This document shows, piece after piece, positions 11,762 through 23,044 of a DNA stretch of 64,000 nt (the first letter of the stretch is position 1; each line of letters opens with the position of its first letter). The position numbers were made by a program, and so were the translations under genes. The notes beneath the pieces were generated by a model. That model worked only from the letters and a program-made list of their open reading frames with translations, was not told where the DNA came from and searched no databases. The DNA is from Calvatia gigantea (taxonomy: Eukaryota; Basidiomycota; Agaricomycetes; Agaricales; Lycoperdaceae), in NCBI GenBank assembly GCA_025093985.1, contig JACAAK010000009.1, positions 930,001 to 994,000 of the forward strand, read 5' to 3'.

Positions 11762-14166
11762 CTATTTTTGGAACTCCCCGAGCACCTGTGCAGTGTTGCT
11801 AAAGTCAGTCTTCCCCACATCCCAATCTGATCATGGCGATAGGAGTCAGTTAACATCTTTCTTTCGATCTCAGCGGAACCTTACCATCAGGAATAACAGT
11901 GATATTATCTCTCTTGAGCTGCATCACCCTCTTACTCTGGTTGTTGTATCGCGGCCAGCCACCTGTTTCCATATGTGTCAGTTCCATACAAAGGAGGTAA
12001 CAACATTTCCAAAAAGAAACACACCTCCAGGATTAAGATCATTAACGAAATTGATGAATGCGTCTTTCAACTGGTTTGCGAAGTCTCGCTCGACAGAAGC
12101 AGCAGGCGAAAGGGGCCCGAAGATCAATTGTAGTTCGGACGCGTGGGCAACTAGCCGATGGTCGGTCAGTCACTTAACCTTACAACCACAGACGTTCGAG
12201 AGAACCAGCCCCTACCTCCCAGAGTTGGGTCGTTCCCGGGGATGAACTCTCTGAAGTAGTACGCGAACATGGGTTGTAGCGAAGATCCGTGTTGGAAGAA
12301 CAATCTCCTCGGGGACAGGAACATCTGATCAGTGTAAAACGCCGCTCCTCTGTCGAATAGAGAATCGCCAGTGTTGAACGGTGCTCCAAGTGTAGGGTCG
12401 TTTTCTGGGAAGAGGGTCTCGAACCGGTCTAGGACGTCTTGTGTCAACGTGGTGTTGTCTATCACGAGAGCGCGGATGAAGTTGTCAAAAACGGAGGCTT
12501 GCGCTTGTCCTTCCAATCTGAGATTTAAGAGCGAAGTACTGAATCCGTTGCCTTCGTTCACCTGGGATTTGATATCAGCCAAAAAACTCTGAGTGTGCTA
12601 CGTATAAGGGCTAAGGACCCCCTACATTAGTGCCACCTAGCCATGGCAAGTGAAGGAAATCGCCCCTGATAATCTTGCCCGAGGCCTCTTCCGTGATCAT
12701 GCTACCTGCAGGACCAACTGATGGTTGCCATAGCTGGTGGTTGAGAGTAGTACTGATCATAGAGTTGCTGACGTTCAATAAGGTCTAGACCCAAAATGTC
12801 AGACTTGCTCTCAGAAGTCTTCTATCGTGCCACTGACTTCAAATCGAACCGCGCGAAGACAGTCAACTGGATTTCTGCTATCGGCGCATCCAGTTTGGGC
12901 TAAAAGACGGCTAAACGGGAGGCCTGGTTTATCATATGTCGCAGCTGGGGGAGAACTCTTGCTAAAGAAGGAAGCCCTCGGTACGTCCGCCACGGGAGAT
13001 AAGGGAAGGTCGACGCACAATGGACCGGTCGCGGATTCGCCTATCCCGGCTCGGAAGAGACGCCGCTCAGTCGGGTAGATGAAATGGGCCATAACACTTC
13101 CCGCTCCAGCAGACTATCGATGTTCACGATAAATGGGTGTAAATAGGAGCGGACGGTATGAGTATTTGCATACCTGACCCCATATAGTGACCTGCAGATC
13201 TCTCAATTAGGAAAAGAACCAGTACGCTGCAGGAAGAAGCATGCCTTGTTTGGATCGCCGCCGAATGCACGGATGTTGTCTTGAACAAAGTTAAGTGCCA
13301 TTCGTTGATCTTGCAAACCTGCGTTCAAATCTTCGGGTGGCTGGTGCGCGCTTGATAACTGTTACATTTTTAGCTCGTTCTTTGTGAGAGGTTCTAAAAG
13401 ACCTACGAATCCGAATGTGTTGACCCGATAATTGCTAAGCAACATATTAGGGACGGTCCAGCAACCATTATATATGGTGAAGGATTGGAGATTCCTCACG
13501 TCACAACCATGATTATTGGTTTTTTGATAGCCACACTTCTCTGGATGATTTCTGCAAGGACACATATTAACTTTGTTGTCAGCAACGCGTGTGATGAAAC
13601 TCACCACTTGCGTCGAATTGAGATCCGGCTCTGTACGGAATAAGTAGGGTATTTTGGAAGGGATTCATGGCTTACCCATTAGTGTATGCACCACCCTACG
13701 GTGAAATTAGGCGATGTATGGTATTAACTTTTGGAGACATACATGAATCCAAAACAGAACAGGTAGATTTGTATTCTCGAACCCTGCTGGGCGCCAAACC
13801 TACGTGGGAGCTTCTATCAGTGGGGTCTTCCCGGAGAAAAATCAAAAGCTGACATACGTTCAAGAAGAGACAATCTTCGCTGATAGGCGCACCAAGATCA
13901 CCGGGAAGTTGAGGACAGGCATTCCCAAATTTAGACGCATCCTTGAGGGCGGAGGAGCGCCTCGTAATGGCTACAGGTGCTTTGAACCGCAATGGTCCAA
14001 CAGGTGGTCGGGCAAAAGGTATCCCAAGCCATTTTTCTACACCAGGTGCGGCGGTAGTTCCGCGGAAGGTACCCGTGGGTAGACGGATATCTAGACTCTC
14101 TGCTGTGGCTATGGCAACGAGCGAGAATACGAGGACGGGTAGTTCCCGTAAGTGTTTCAACAACAT
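11762..14166 (-). CDS. Type-B carboxylesterase/lipase, secreted, many introns
   Basis: Alpha/beta-hydrolase of the carboxylesterase type-B family (Candida rugosa lipase relatives) that would cleave carboxylic esters outside the cell. ATG 14,166 opens a signal peptide ([14 protein letters not shown]); 14,226 is an in-frame alternative. In order I can read: [15 protein letters not shown], the SEDCLFLNV segment, the oxyanion hole [36 protein letters not shown], the nucleophile elbow [26 protein letters not shown], the acidic residue in [12 protein letters not shown], and the catalytic His region [12 protein letters not shown]. It ends VLGEFQK. At least eleven short introns are needed, one of them (after the DPNK codons, near 13,250) with a GC donor. 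In separate open frames it looks broken, but with the introns removed the frame is continuous. It neighbours the UPO-MFS cluster. Confidence 0.85.
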
Positions 14167-14474
14167 TGTCAACGAAAAGAATGATAGAGTCAGGGCTCCC
14201 CAAGCTAGATCGGAAGGAGACACCATTGGTGTGAACGAGTCAAGTATAAGTATTCTAGAGAGTGGTCGGCATTAAGCAGGACAACCTCTTTCAGGTGAGA
14301 GTGATAGAACCACATCGAACACGAGGGTAATTCATCGAATTGTTCACCCGTCCCACTCCATTGGTCGCACTCTTCGCCAAAGAAATAACCTTCTGCTTTG
14401 GGCTCGCTGAGAGCCACGGTCGAAGCTGCATGGATTAACAATGAGGCCTTCGGGGGATTTGGGGGATAACTTGA

Positions 14475-14741
14475 TTGGTTGGGTGTTTGGTCATGTTACT
14501 TTTCGGCGTTCCGTCGTTGGAGAGTTGTTCCCTGGCCTTCTTACTCTTGTGCCTTGTCCGTGGGTATTATCCAACTTGCCGTACCCCAGTTCACCTTCCA
14601 GACTACTTATATTCGCTTGCTGCTTATACATTTTTCGCAGCTGCAATGACTGGTGCTAATTACATGGGAGGAAGGAGGTGCCTCGTTCGTCGTGACCCTC
14701 TTTTCGGGGAACTTAATTTGGAGTCCCTAGGAATGCCGTGA
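14475..14741 (+). CDS. Small hydrophobic reading frame, uncertain
   Basis: An 88-codon open frame with two hydrophobic stretches (SCSLAFLLLCLV and YLYSLAAYTFFAAAM), followed by a charged tail with RRDPLFGEL. It sits directly before the unrecognised gene at 14,738 and could be its first exon or chance. I recognise no family. I enter it only because its membrane-like pattern is uncommon for random sequence here. Confidence 0.2.
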   Translation: MVGCLVMLLFGVPSLESCSLAFLLLCLVRGYYPTCRTPVHLPDYLYSLAAYTFFAAAMTGANYMGGRRCLVRRDPLFGELNLESLGMP

Positions 14742-16768
14742 GAGCAAGATCAAGGGATAAAGCAGGACGACTCCAGAGGGATTTCTTTGGTCGAAGACGG
14801 CTTAACATTCTGTCTAAAGGCTTGGGTGTCTTACCAAGCTTCGGGGAAAGTGTGCTTGGAGGCCAGAGTCCTCTTGTAGCCTGGGCTTCAATCGACTTCG
14901 GACATGCGAAAAAGGCGGCTTCAACTCAAGAAAATACGAGGGTGGCCAGTTCAACGTCTCCCTCTGTAGAATCGGTGTTGCCTGTACCTGAAAAACGGAA
15001 AAGGGATCATGAAGCAAACGTTCAGGTTCCCTCCTCTACTTCCAGTTCCGGTTCGGGGGGGACGAAGTTTTCCTCGAAGTCTTCCTCCTCGACCAAAGTA
15101 ACAAAGTCCAAGTTACTGCAGCAATTGGATCTTTATGAGCGTAAGTTCTTCGCGTCTCGGGAATAGAACCGTTTCGCTCGATGCTATAGCTGAATAAAAG
15201 CTACATCGTCGGACGCCGCGATCAGTTGTATCCTTTCGATGCAGGACCTTGCTGGTCTCTATTCCTCCAAAAAGCCTCTGGGGAAACACCTCGACTCGGA
15301 TCCTTTACCTCAATCCCCGATCTCTTGTAACCTCGAACTCATTTCGGGTGAGGAGGGAGAGGAGGAGGATGATATTGTGGACTACGACTCGGAGGTATTT
15401 CTGTCCAGTCGTATCAACCGCATACATTTATAAGTTTTGATCCAGCCCCAACGTGGGTCCGACGCCATATCTTCTGAAAATTCCTTCGCCTCCAGTATGA
15501 CTAGTACACAGTCAGCGGTCATCCACGAATCCTCCTGTCATTTGGGTGGTGTGGTTGAGTCTCATCCTTGGGAAACGCCGCATATACCCTCAAATGTCGC
15601 CCAGTCAGATATACTGTGCTATTATTCACCGTCTTCCAATCGCGATTGGTGTCTACTGGACCGGTTATCGGCATCGGCAATGAGACCATCTAGGAGCGAG
15701 GGAGGCGAGACGTCTTCAATTTCCTCCTTTACAAGTCCTGGCTCCGGGGAGTTGGGCCTGTTGCCTGCCGAACGGTCGCCAATGAATGGAACAAATAGCT
15801 TCTCGGATTGCCTAAATCAAAATCCACGACAGACAAGGGAATCGAACTCCGAGGAGGCAGCGGAAAGCAATCTCAAGAACCTTCTGGATTATTCTGACCC
15901 TTGGGAGCAACTTGGCGTAATACTCGGTTTTCCAGAGGGTTCCCGCGACTACAAACCGCTGTGGGCTGAGCAAGAGGAAGTGGAAGTTCCAGAAATTCCA
16001 GCGGCTGTAGGGAGTGACCTACCCCCGAGCGATATTCCTTGCGATGACTCCTTGGATGGTACTTATTCGTCCCTTCCCGTGGCTGGGAGCTCGGACAAGA
16101 CAAAGGCATCTTCGAATACGGCTGGCGACTGTGATTATATTCCTTGGGACGACTTTGGGCTCAATTTCAGCGACATCGGGTCTGGCCAAGATCTGTTGGA
16201 CGTTGTGCTGTTCCAGAGCCCTCAGCCCAATATTCTTCCGTTGTCGGATTATCTGGCGAATGACTCAGAGGCCGAGGTTATCGTTGGCATGATATCTCCT
16301 TTCAGAGAGGGCCCCGATACCGTGGGTAAGGATGTTATCGTGCTTAGGCAAACAGCACAAGACATCGCTTCTCCTTTAATGGAGGAGATTGATCAGACGC
16401 AGTCCCCGCGAAAACCATCGATCCCCGGGGCGCTGGTCGTATGTGGCGACGGAGGGGGGAAAACGCCACCGCAATCATCACCTACCGCGGGAATTTTTCC
16501 GAAGGGGTGCGGACAGCCAGAAGTTAAGCAATCACCGCATGATGTTTTGTGGAGCAACACTAGTGGACGGCCTTCACCAGAAGCGGAAAACATAGACCAT
16601 AATGCTGACGTTTGTGAGATAAATGGGAGGTATGATCTCACCGAGGCAACAAGGTTGATAAGCTGTGGCAGTGTCTTGACTCCCCCGAAACTACTGGAAT
16701 ATGACGGCGTTTATCAAGGTCCTTGTCTGCTCTCGGAGGAATCCGAATGCTCGGATTTGGAGGTGTAG
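14738..16768 (+). CDS. Unrecognised Ser-rich acidic protein
   Basis: I do not recognise this protein. The main open part is a 443-codon exon (15,437-16,768) rich in Ser, Asp, Glu and Pro, with acidic patches around WDDFGLNFSD and LLDYSDPWEQLGVILGF, the kind of composition seen in disordered activation regions. An upstream frame (14,738-15,166) has a basic, Ser-rich segment with KRKRDHE and ends KLLQQLDLYERKF. A good donor GTAAGT at 15,140 and an acceptor near 15,243 suggest at least one intron, but I could not join the exons cleanly. A regulatory nuclear role is a guess from composition only. The start is uncertain. Confidence 0.4.
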
Positions 16769-16933
16769 AAGTGTACTGCTGCGGATTACTGTATTGTGAT
16801 TATGCATCGCAACTGAGCTCCTGAAGCTGTATGAACAATGCAACAGTCTTTTTGTTCTGAGTTTAGCTGTTGTGGGTCCATATCGCACATTGTGACCGTA
16901 AATGGCTGGAAACTACTGGAATATAACGGCGTG
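16687..16933 (+). repeat. Short direct repeat over the end of the 14,738-16,768 gene
   Basis: About 24 bp around AACTACTGGAATATGACGGCG near 16,689, in the codons for LLEYDGV, recur at about 16,910-16,932 with one substitution. The second copy lies in the 3' flank, 150 nt after the stop. Confidence 0.7.
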
Positions 16934-17070
16934 GGAAATTCCGGATCCCAGAGTCACACTGCCCTTTTGACTCAGCTGCGCTGCTGCCTGTGCTCATTAA
17001 CAACTCTTTCGTCGTTAACCACCATTTTCACCCTCTACACCACCCATCCATTGTTCTAAACCACATCATT

Positions 17071-19417
17071 ATGTTCTCCAGCCCCACACCAGCCTCGGGG
17101 ACCAGGTCCGTTGCGGCTGGTGCCCTTCGTCGCGCCGGCCTGATCGACAGAGACGCACGAATGCGCGACGGCGAAAAGGACAGACAAGGCGGAAAGAAAG
17201 TTACCCCAAAGTCTCGCAGAAGAGTACGCGGGACAGAAACAGCCAAAGCGCAAACTTTAGGCTCATCACAGCGTTCGGTAATTATCACTACTCATTCTTC
17301 TCCCTCCGACAGGAAGGCCACGAAAGACTTGGGTTGTTGACGCCACCTATGCGCAGCGCTCTGACGTCCCATCCCTTTCTTCTATTCCCGTTGTCCTCCC
17401 TTTTCTCCAAGATAATAGGCAAAACACTTACCGTACTTCGACTCAGCTTGCCGCCCGTACGACGTCATCGAATCATGCCGGTCCCTCTGATCCTCTCTCA
17501 ATACGTGGAGCCGCACGACCTACTCTCGCTGGACGGATACGGAGAAAGGATGGCGATACTGCTTTCCTGCCCAAACAAAGTGCCGTCGATGCCTGGCGAC
17601 AGTTGGTGAACAAGCGATATGACCCTGACACACGTTTTCTCAATCTCGAGGTGTGTCACCTCTCTGCACATACCTTTTTTCCCGTTATTGAACTTAGTAT
17701 CTAGTCCATGATTGATGAAGAAGTTGTCAAGAGACATTCATTGACTCCTCCCGGCTATGGGGGCGATTCTCGTACCGCGGGTGTTATATTCAAACTCGCG
17801 AGCCAGCTCAAACCAGAAGTGCGCTGTTTCTATTCCTTTTGTTGCCTTGCAGAAGCTTACCTTCCCACCAGGTGGAAACCTTATCTCTCGCAAACAATAA
17901 TCTCAATGGCATGCACCTTCTCTACCTTGACAAATACCTTCCGAAACTACGGAACTTGTCACTTCAAGGCAATATGCTTAAAACGTGGAGAGATCTGGAT
18001 GCCATTAGCGGTAAAAAAGACAAGATGAAGCATCTGCGAGAGTTAGTGCTCTTAGGAACACCCTTACGTGACATGGAGTACAAAAATGGACGTGGAGACC
18101 GCTTTCGGAGGTTCGAGATTGTCTCGGTTATTTTATCTATTCTTCAGACTAATGTTATGTTAGTGAAATTGCCCGACGTTTTGTTGCACTGGAAGTGTTA
18201 GACCAAGAGGTCATAACCCAGATTGGCTTCACGAACGATTCTGGCCCAGGTCCAGCCCCTACTGTGCCGAAGCCAAATGCCACCACATTTCCCTTTGAGA
18301 TGGGACCATCGTTTATCACAGGTGTAGACGGTGTTCTTGTTAGCAATTTCCTCGTCCGGTATGTGTCTGCTTTAGTCCATACTTTTTGCCGAATGAAGGT
18401 TGACCCTTAAGCCCAGGTTCTTCCAGCTTTTTGATACGCAAAGAGACGGCTTGCTGGATGCTTATGATTCCCAGGCGACCTTTTCCTATTGCTGTAACAC
18501 GGGTATTCCGGCTCGCGCACGTATAGAAAACCTTCACAGTACACTGCCCAACCAAAAGAAACTTTCATGGGAACCGTGGCTGAAGAGTGCCGGTGGAGGA
18601 TCGAGGAATCTTAGTCGCCCTCAAGTAAATGTTGAGAAGACCATCGAAACTCTGCATATTGGGCCAGGCAAGATCATTGCCGCACAAGCGGCCCTGCCGG
18701 AGGCTAAGCACGACGTTAGCGCAGGCGAGAAGTTTGTTGTAGACGCTTTCCCTGTGCCTCATGGGCGGGGTAATGCGCTGCTGTTGACACTTCATGGGGA
18801 GTTTATGGAAGGTGGGTTACGGGCGAACTTCTAGTCTTGGATTACCAAACTGATGAGCATCTGTTCTTTGGCCAATAGTGAGGTCACAGGGTTTGCGTTC
18901 CTTTGATCGGGCGTTTATTTTGCTACCAGCACCCGAAGGGTCTCGGTAAGTCCTGGCTTCTTGCGAAATGGAACTTATCCGGAGTTATTGATGACTACGT
19001 TTTAGAGCGAAGTTGGCCGGCTGGGATGTAGTCATCCTGTCAGATCAACTGACAATACGAAGCTACTCGAACCCTAACGCTTGGACGGTCGGACCGATGT
19101 TGGTGCAGGCTGAGGACAAGTCGAAGACTTTACAGAAGTCCACGGAATTCTCGCCATCGTCGTTACCCCTTCCTCAACAACAGGTGTTGAATACTGTGGT
19201 ATGTCTGACAAATTCTACTGATAAAACCGTTCTCCTAATGAGCATATCTATACAGCCCGAAGCACAACAAAACTTAGTCTTATCAGTCTGTGCGCGGACA
19301 AGACTGAACGTCAGCTATGCTGTGGAATGCTTAAACGGGAACGCGTGGGATTTGGAGAGAGCAGTCACGAATTTCGAACAAGTGAAGGAGACGCTGCCGA
19401 AGGACGCGTTCCTATAA
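17071..19417 (+). CDS. MEX67: Nuclear mRNA export receptor Mex67/NXF1
   Basis: Carries mRNPs through the nuclear pore as a dimer with Mtr2/p15. The N-terminal part is basic and disordered ([25 protein letters not shown]). Next come leucine-rich repeats ([34 protein letters not shown]), then an NTF2-like domain ([35 protein letters not shown]-like segment, [15 protein letters not shown]) and a C-terminal TAP-C/UBA-like domain ([25 protein letters not shown]). This domain order is diagnostic. At least seven short introns are needed. The join before [16 protein letters not shown] needs a weak donor near 18,110, or one sequence error there. Divergence in the N-terminal RNA-binding part is usual. 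It lies about 12 kb from DBP5, which remodels the same mRNPs at the pore. Confidence 0.88.
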
Positions 19418-20950
19418 CCTCCCACCTCACGCCACAATCATTTCTCCTGCACACACAGAACCACCATCACATCTTAGCACCCTTCCGAAGTTGGAGTATC
19501 ATTTGTCTCGTGGTGTGCGATTTGAGGATTACCAGAAAACGTAACTTGGCGCGTAGAGGGTGGAATGCGATCCTGGGCAGTTGGAAGCCCGTGCCTTCAG
19601 CTCCGATTGGAAATGTGACACGGAAAGCAATTTAGCGCGGACATTCTGACGCTAGGGAATCCCCGTGTTACGTCCCCCTTTATCGCTAGCGTTCCCGAAT
19701 TCGTTATCTCTCGTTCTGAAATTTGTATATTCATTCACTGACACACAATCCCTACTTATTATCGTTGGACACGTCCATCGTCGTATCTACCACCTCTTTT
19801 TCTGTTATTCGCTATTTTCCTTGTATTAGTCTTAGTCCCCATCTACTCGGGTTGGATTTTCATTAACTAATTTCAACAAGATACATAGTATACATACAAT
19901 TTCTGGCAATACTTACACAACTTACCACCTCTTTTCCTCTGTACATGAGAGTTTGACCTAAAGCCTGTCGATTGATGGTATGCATGCTGAGGAGTGATTC
20001 CTTTTACCTCCTGCTTCCATGAAATACAGAATAATGAGAGTGCATCAAATAAAGTGCCGAGAGAATTCTCGATGCAGGATTACTCTACAAAGATCTTAGT
20101 CAATTAAACGGAGAGGAACTTCAAAGATAACGGTTTAGTCCGGGTACTCTGTACCGCAGTGAATTGAGTCGACATTGAACATTTAATAAGGCAAGTAGCC
20201 TGATACTGCTGATACTGAAACCCCTATTCACTGTTGAAGCGAAATTCGGGAGAGTAGCGGAAATGGATTAAGTATTAAGTATTAGGAGTTGGGGGCGCTG
20301 GTACTTAAAACGAACGACCGTCCTTCTAAAGCAATGGATAACCCTTTCCCCCAAGAACATTACGCCAGTCTTGTAATTCGGAAATTATCGACAAGAGCTA
20401 TTGCGGAGATGAAAATTGAATATGATTACTGAGTACTGAGTACTGAATATTGACCCGTCTTCTTGGGACGTCAATGCGTCGGGTTCGCAGTTCTGTGACT
20501 CACGAAGAAGAGATTTATGGAAGGGGGGTTTTACGTTGGCAAAATGCGAGATGTCCGAGGCTTGTCTTAGTTACATGGATACATGACTGAAAATCCCGAA
20601 CCGTGAAAAAAAGGTGTGGGTTCGATTTTCATTTTGTGTGAGTGGGAGTGTATGCTTCCGAATCCCTGAAATTGTGGGTGGACTTGGGTATATATTGCTG
20701 CCAGGTAACGAGTTCGGACATCTGACGAGGGTTAGGGAAGGCCAAGGGCATATAATCTATATTGAAATGTCAACTTACACGGTGACGCACGACGGGAGTG
20801 GCTCTGCGATTCCGTTGCGGCGTTGCCTGCAGTTGCCTCGAGCACCTGAGCACGTGGCCATTTATTTACTAGCCGGGTAAGTAAAGCTGAGGCAGTGGCG
20901 TGTATTAGTCGGTACGAGAGAGGGGTTGTGATGGTACCTGCCGGGCGGGC

Positions 20951-21306
20951 GCCGCAATAAAAGATGGGAGTCGGGATGTGCTGAATTTGTTTGAGAGTAA
21001 TTCAGTTTTTTTAAGTTTGGCGGGGATGATGTGTTTCGTGTTATTAGACCCGTTTAACTGTGGAGTGTTGGGTGGCCCGCTTTTGGGCGGCAAATACGAC
21101 ATTTCAATTTCAATTGACGCCGCAATAAAAAATAAAAAGCTGGGGTGCGTTGAATTTATTTGGAGCGTCGAACTTTACCTGAGATCAATTCAGTTTTTGG
21201 TTTTTTTTTCTTTAAAGTTTAGCGGAGAGATGGGGGATGTTTCGTGTTACTGGGTCCGTTGGCCTCTTGGCAACAAATTTATACGATATTTCAATTTCAA
21301 TTTCAG
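20951..21306 (+). repeat. Imperfect tandem repeat, two units of about 168-188 bp
   Basis: Unit 1 runs from 20,951 to 21,118 and unit 2 from 21,119 to about 21,306. Both start GCCGCAATAAAA. Both contain GCTGAATTTGTTTG or GTTGAATTTATTTG, then AATTCAGTTTTT, a run ending in GGGATG/GATG-TGTTTCGTGTTA, a GGCGGCAAATACGA or GGCAACAAATTTATACGA block, and TTTCAATTTCAATT. Unit 2 is longer by a ~15 bp insertion and other gaps. It is outside any gene. Confidence 0.8.
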
Positions 21307-21602
21307 GGTGTTTGGAGTGTGATCGATGCGTCGTTGCGCGCGTGGCTGGTGTGAACCTCGTGCTCGGGATGTCCGCTGTCCAGGTCCCAGGTCCTAGGGT
21401 GTTTGTTCTCTGGGAAACTTTCCTTGAGCCTCCTTTGATATTTCTATATCGTGTTGTGGGCGTGGGCCGGCGGCCGCAAGAGCGCGAGTGTTCAGCCCGC
21501 GCAATTTTATTTGTGAATTTCGACGATATTGGCGACAACCGTTCTGGGCTGTTGACTATCTTGTGGGCATCAGTAGACGGGCATCAGATATCTTGCAGAT
21601 TC

Positions 21603-21617
21603 TTTTTTTTTTTTTTT
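21603..21617 (+). repeat. Poly-T run
   Basis: About 15 consecutive T in gene-poor DNA. Confidence 0.9.
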
Positions 21618-22635
21618 CTTTGTTGAAATGGGGATGAAAGGAACAATCTCGTGATCTTCTGATGCGCAGTTAGTAGATTGATGCGCGAACCCTAGTGAAT
21701 AGTAGTGATGGATGAGCCTGGGATGCATGGCTGACCCTTGTGTCCGTTAGCGCGGACCCTTATGCGCTCTCGCACGAAGCAAATATTTCCGCCCCGGGTT
21801 CAGAACATTTAAACCACGACGCCGAGTTTGTGGAAAATTGTGATATAAGAAGCGGTCCAGAAGGAAGGGAAGGACGTCGGGAGGAGCTCAAGAACAGTGG
21901 AAGTAGTTGGCATTTTGGACACCCCAGGCTATTCGGCCATAGGATTGCTGCGACGTGGATGGTTCGATGGATGCGCATGGATTTAGGTGAGTGAACTGGA
22001 TGGAGTAAGAGGAGTCGAGGTTCGGCAATCGAGAAGGTCTACAGCTTTCAATCCGGCGGTGAGAGGCCAAGGCTAATGCGAGTTCTCAGTATGTCGGGTC
22101 GCGCTTTGCTATTAGACATTTCGTGATTTACTATAGATGCCGATTTTTCATTTGAAAGGTCGGATGTTTTAACGTCGAGTTATATAGCTCGGGTGTGTTT
22201 TCGGAAGTAGATTAGACACACTAGACATTCTCGCGAATAACCAAGCATGAAGCCTGGGAAAGAGATCGTGATCACTGAGTACTGATGGGGGATCAACTGA
22301 TCGGTGCGATGATGTCACCTCAGTTCACGAGAGCTGTGGGAGGTTCACGTTCACAACGCTTTGAATGAGATCAATATCATAGGTAAAAGCAGCGGTATGC
22401 TGTATAGATCGAAGGTGAGATAAGGCAGGTGAAAGAGAGCGTGGTTTTCATTTACTCCAGGAGGAGTTAGGGCTAAGAATTACCGGTTTTGTGCGGGTGT
22501 TCATAACGCTGTTCCTAGTCCGGCCAGAAGAAGTTCTTTTTCAGCAACTTCGTTTGTGTGACAGAGAAGATTCCACGGAGAAAGTGTTGAATAAAAAAAA
22601 CGGAACTTGGTGGGGTCATTGGCTACGAAGCTGTA

Positions 22636-22648
22636 GGGGGGGGGGGGG
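22636..22648 (+). repeat. Poly-G run
   Basis: Thirteen consecutive G in gene-poor DNA; length may vary or be misread. Confidence 0.9.
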
Positions 22649-23044
22649 TAAGGGTAATGTCTGGAAAATGGCTATCGATTGAGCTAGATGTTAAGTAGTA
22701 GTTGGCGCGGGGTATGTTACTGTATACAAAGGCTGTGTTTGGATAATGAGGATGATTTTGGGAGTGACAGAGGGATGGTTAGCATTGTGGAAAGGTGCTG
22801 ATTGTGCGACTGCCGAAAACTGTCATTGTCCCAGAATTCCCATTGAAGGACCCTGAACCACGCCAGCCTCGTTGCGTCTTTGCTTATAACTCCCTATGCT
22901 CATCTCTCCGAACTCTCCGCTCGCTTCCTTTTCTCTCCCTGCACCTTTCTTGTCTTTTCTCTCTCGCTTGACAATTAAACTCCCTGACTTCATCCAACCT
23001 TCATCGCTATTACTCTCAATCTCCCTTCTCTGATTTCTTCCTGT

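Larger units (their letters stand above)
19640..23044. other. 3.4 kb gene-poor region
   Basis: No supported gene. Contents are a diverged tandem repeat (20,951-21,306), a poly-T run, a 13-base poly-G run, and small direct repeats such as TAAGTATTAAGTATTAG near 20,272 and ACTGAGTACTGAGTACTGA near 20,426. A pyrimidine-rich stretch just before 23,045 looks like the promoter of the ankyrin gene. Open frames are short and lack motifs. Confidence 0.5.

Noticed and set aside
11762..14166. Carboxylesterase looked like a pseudogene in separate broken frames
   Set aside because: With short introns removed, including one GC-AG intron, all family motifs join in one continuous frame including the nucleophile elbow and both other catalytic regions.
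20614..21626. Several plus-strand frames of 70-130 codons in the gene-poor region
   Set aside because: They overlap the tandem repeat, have no motifs and no start context or introns.
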